Origin: Xanthobacteraceae bacterium
GTDB lineage: Bacteria; Pseudomonadota; Alphaproteobacteria; Rhizobiales; Xanthobacteraceae
Direction: 5' to 3'
Length of the DNA stretch: 64,000 bases
Assembly: GCA_019746355.1 (NCBI GenBank)
Contig: JAIESC010000219.1
Span: 1 to 64,000, forward strand
Under the pieces are notes generated by a model. The model did not search any database. It was not told where the DNA came from and was given only the letters and a program-made list of their open reading frames with translations. A program made the position numbers and the translations under genes. This document shows, one piece after another, positions 62,593 through 64,000 of the stretch (position 1 is the first letter of the stretch; the number at the start of each line of letters is the position of its first letter).

Positions 62593-62621
62593 TTGACATC
62601 AAACTATTTGAGGCCATACGT
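62593..62621 (+). promoter_or_regulatory. Promoter with embedded dyad before the LLM oxidoreductase
   Basis: TTGACA at 62593-62598 is followed after 17 bases by ATACGT. The spacer contains TCAAA-CTA-TTTGA (62599-62611), a 5-bp perfect dyad, well placed for MarR repression. The adjacent marR gene makes it a likely operator, though binding is untested. Confidence 0.5.
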
Positions 62622-62650
62622 TAATTGCTCTTGATCAGGGCGAGAGCGAC

Positions 62651-63685
62651 ATGATCCGGCCGTGGGTTTTCGAATTCTTCCCCGAATTGAAAAACGAAGG
62701 CGGCAGCGCCGCGGCACCAGACGCCGGTGACTACTGCGCGCGATATCTCGACCTCTGGAAGCGCGACGAGGAGCTTGGGTTCGAGGGCATCTTTTTCAGC
62801 GAGCACCATTTCGGCGGCTCGTTCAGTCCCTCGCCGAATTTGCTGATTGCCGCGACGGCGGCGCGGACCTCGAGGATCCGGCTGGGCGTCATGGCGCTGG
62901 TCGTGCCGTACTACACGCCCGCGCGCATCATCGAAGAGATCGGAATGCTCGATCACATCTCGGGCGGGCGGCTGGAGATCGGCACCGGCATCGGTGTGCC
63001 GCAGGAGCTGGCGCGGCTCAATATCGGCATGGATGAGGCGCGCGCGCTCAGCGCTGAAGCTGTTGAAATCCTCGACGCGGCCCTCGCGGCCGGCGTTGTC
63101 AGCTATCAGGGCAAATATTTCAACTATGACAAGCTGCGGCTCCTGCCGCGCCCGGTCCAGGTCCCTCATCCGCCGAAATGGACCACCATCGTCAGCGCCG
63201 ACTCGGCGCGGAAATCTGCCCGCCGCGGCAGCAAGATTTGCACCGGGTTCAATCCGACGGAGCAGATCAAGGCGCTATTCGACGCCTATCGCGACGAGGC
63301 GGCGAGCTGCGGCTTCCGTGCCGGGGCCGAGCATCTGGCGCTCCGCCGCCGCGTGGTGGTCGCGCGAACGGATTCGGAGGCCCGCGAGCTCACACACGCC
63401 GTCAGGGAGCGCTACAAGGAATTCGTGGCGCAGGATCCCCGGATCAAATTGACGCCGGTCCCCGACGCGCCAAAACAACAGGGAGACTTCACCGTCAGTG
63501 ACGACGAGTTCATCGCCGGCACGTCCGGGCATGTGGCGGAGACGATCATCGATCAGTGCCGTCGAACCGGCGCGGGCCATTTCCTGGCGGTGCTGCATTG
63601 GGGAGCGGGTCTCGACGAGGTGGTCGCCGCGCACGAACTTTTCGGGCGGGAGGTCGTTCCGGCGCTGCGCAAGGCCGCCCTTTGA
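62651..63685 (+). CDS. Luciferase-like (LLM class) flavin-dependent oxidoreductase
   Basis: 344 residues with the bacterial-luciferase TIM-barrel fold. Motifs include FEFFPELKNEGG near the start, GIFFSEHHFGGSFSPSPNLLIAATAARTSRIRLGV, and LDHISGGRLEIGTGIG. It uses reduced flavin from a partner reductase; the substrate is unknown. It follows a MarR regulator with a dyad in its promoter, so induction by a small molecule is a likely control. Confidence 0.92.
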   Translation: MIRPWVFEFFPELKNEGGSAAAPDAGDYCARYLDLWKRDEELGFEGIFFSEHHFGGSFSPSPNLLIAATAARTSRIRLGVMALVVPYYTPARIIEEIGMLDHISGGRLEIGTGIGVPQELARLNIGMDEARALSAEAVEILDAALAAGVVSYQGKYFNYDKLRLLPRPVQVPHPPKWTTIVSADSARKSARRGSKICTGFNPTEQIKALFDAYRDEAASCGFRAGAEHLALRRRVVVARTDSEARELTHAVRERYKEFVAQDPRIKLTPVPDAPKQQGDFTVSDDEFIAGTSGHVAETIIDQCRRTGAGHFLAVLHWGAGLDEVVAAHELFGREVVPALRKAAL

Positions 63686-63773
63686 ACGGCCTCATGCGCC
63701 GGATCGGTAGCGCCGTGGTCTGACGGCCGCTGTTCGGAGACGTTCGGCCTGCCCCCAGGCCCGAACCAGCTTG

Positions 63774-64000
63774 TCAGAACCGCCAGATCGACCTGCCGCC
63801 GACCACCAGCGCATTGGGCCAGTCGCCGCCGCTGGGATGCCAGACGTAGGTGAGCATCGGCTGCACAGTCCAGCCCGGGACGATCTGCGCGCTGTAGGTG
63901 AGCTCCAGGTTCATCTCATAGTCGTGGACCACGCCGAACATTCCGGAAAACGCGATCCGGTCGGAATCGAATGCTCGGACGCCGTCGGATAGGCGCGCGT
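63774..64000 (-). CDS. OprB-type carbohydrate porin, 3' end only
   Basis: Partial minus-strand gene entering from the right edge; the stop (TGA) is at 63774-63776. The visible 74 residues end with NLELTYSAQIVPGWTVQPMLTYVWHPSGG and terminate in WRF; a terminal Phe is typical of outer-membrane beta-barrels, and the block matches the C-terminus of OprB carbohydrate-selective porins. The rest is outside the window. Confidence 0.75.
   Translation of the reverse strand, partial: ARLSDGVRAFDSDRIAFSGMFGVVHDYEMNLELTYSAQIVPGWTVQPMLTYVWHPSGGDWPNALVVGGRSIWRF

Noticed and set aside
1..64000. CRISPR array
   Set aside because: Repeats seen are dispersed or tandem pairs without regular unique spacers, and no cas gene occurs.

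Overview
The window looks like chromosomal DNA of a high-GC alphaproteobacterium, most likely in the order Hyphomicrobiales near Bradyrhizobium, Rhodopseudomonas or Pseudolabrys. That placement is inferred from gene neighbourhoods (fabI / histidine phosphatase / aroC / ribB; pdxH next to an RT0821-type surface protein and a DnaJ), from dispersed palindromic repeats of the kind common in that group, and from several orphan Bug-type (tripartite tricarboxylate) binding proteins. No genus can be fixed from the sequence alone. Almost every protein-coding stretch is a normal single-copy gene. There is one tRNA (Gln, UUG), no rRNA, no CRISPR array, and no transposase or integrase that I can see.

Layout. 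0-6.4 kb: a hypothetical secreted protein, an MBL-fold hydrolase, then a nitric-oxide/denitrification block: nirK, a Crp/Fnr regulator lacking FNR cysteines, a DUF6455 protein and NnrS, with two FNR/NnrR-type boxes. 6.4-11.1 kb: a DNA double-strand-break repair locus: divergent ku and a 902-residue LigD whose N-terminus is a complete exonuclease III domain in place of the usual 3'-phosphoesterase; a large palindromic repeat follows ku. 11.1-14.4 kb: a DUF898 / M48 protease / DUF1499 membrane operon. 14.6-22.5 kb: catabolic genes (acyl-CoA ligase, amidohydrolase, acyl-CoA dehydrogenase-like flavoprotein, TAXI and Bug binding proteins, sarcosine oxidase-like enzyme). 22.6-25.5 kb: three cell-wall genes (amidase, extensin-like protein, L,D-transpeptidase). 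25.8-34.9 kb: housekeeping and stress genes (small conserved-looking protein, CorA, PhoH, CysH, FG-GAP protein, SDR, PdxH, surface lipoprotein, DnaJ, ECF sigma / anti-sigma pair). 35-45.3 kb: fabI, histidine phosphatase, a 15-codon lysine-rich mini-ORF, aroC, ribB, hydrolase, DUF1194, FAD monooxygenase, RNA methyltransferase, MATE exporter.

45.5-48.0 kb is a toxin-antitoxin islet: a Phd / PemK-like pair and a hipB-hipA pair diverge from one 214-bp control region. That region carries three 18-bp operator-like repeats. The PemK-like gene seems to have lost three single bases, which scrambles its core but restores the frame. 48.1-54.7 kb: dxs, xseB, an HDAC-like deacetylase, and a fatty-acid-type operon (acyl-CoA dehydrogenase, VOC protein, SDR). 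54.7-61.1 kb: orphan Bug-type binding proteins with a MmgE/PrpD protein and a thiamine-diphosphate enzyme, probably one catabolic operon. 61.6-64 kb: tRNA-Gln, a MarR regulator, a luciferase-like flavin oxidoreductase, and the 3' end of an OprB-type porin that runs off the window.

The most unusual items are the ExoIII-LigD fusion next to ku, the back-to-back toxin-antitoxin operons with regularly spaced operators, and the frame-restored PemK-like gene.
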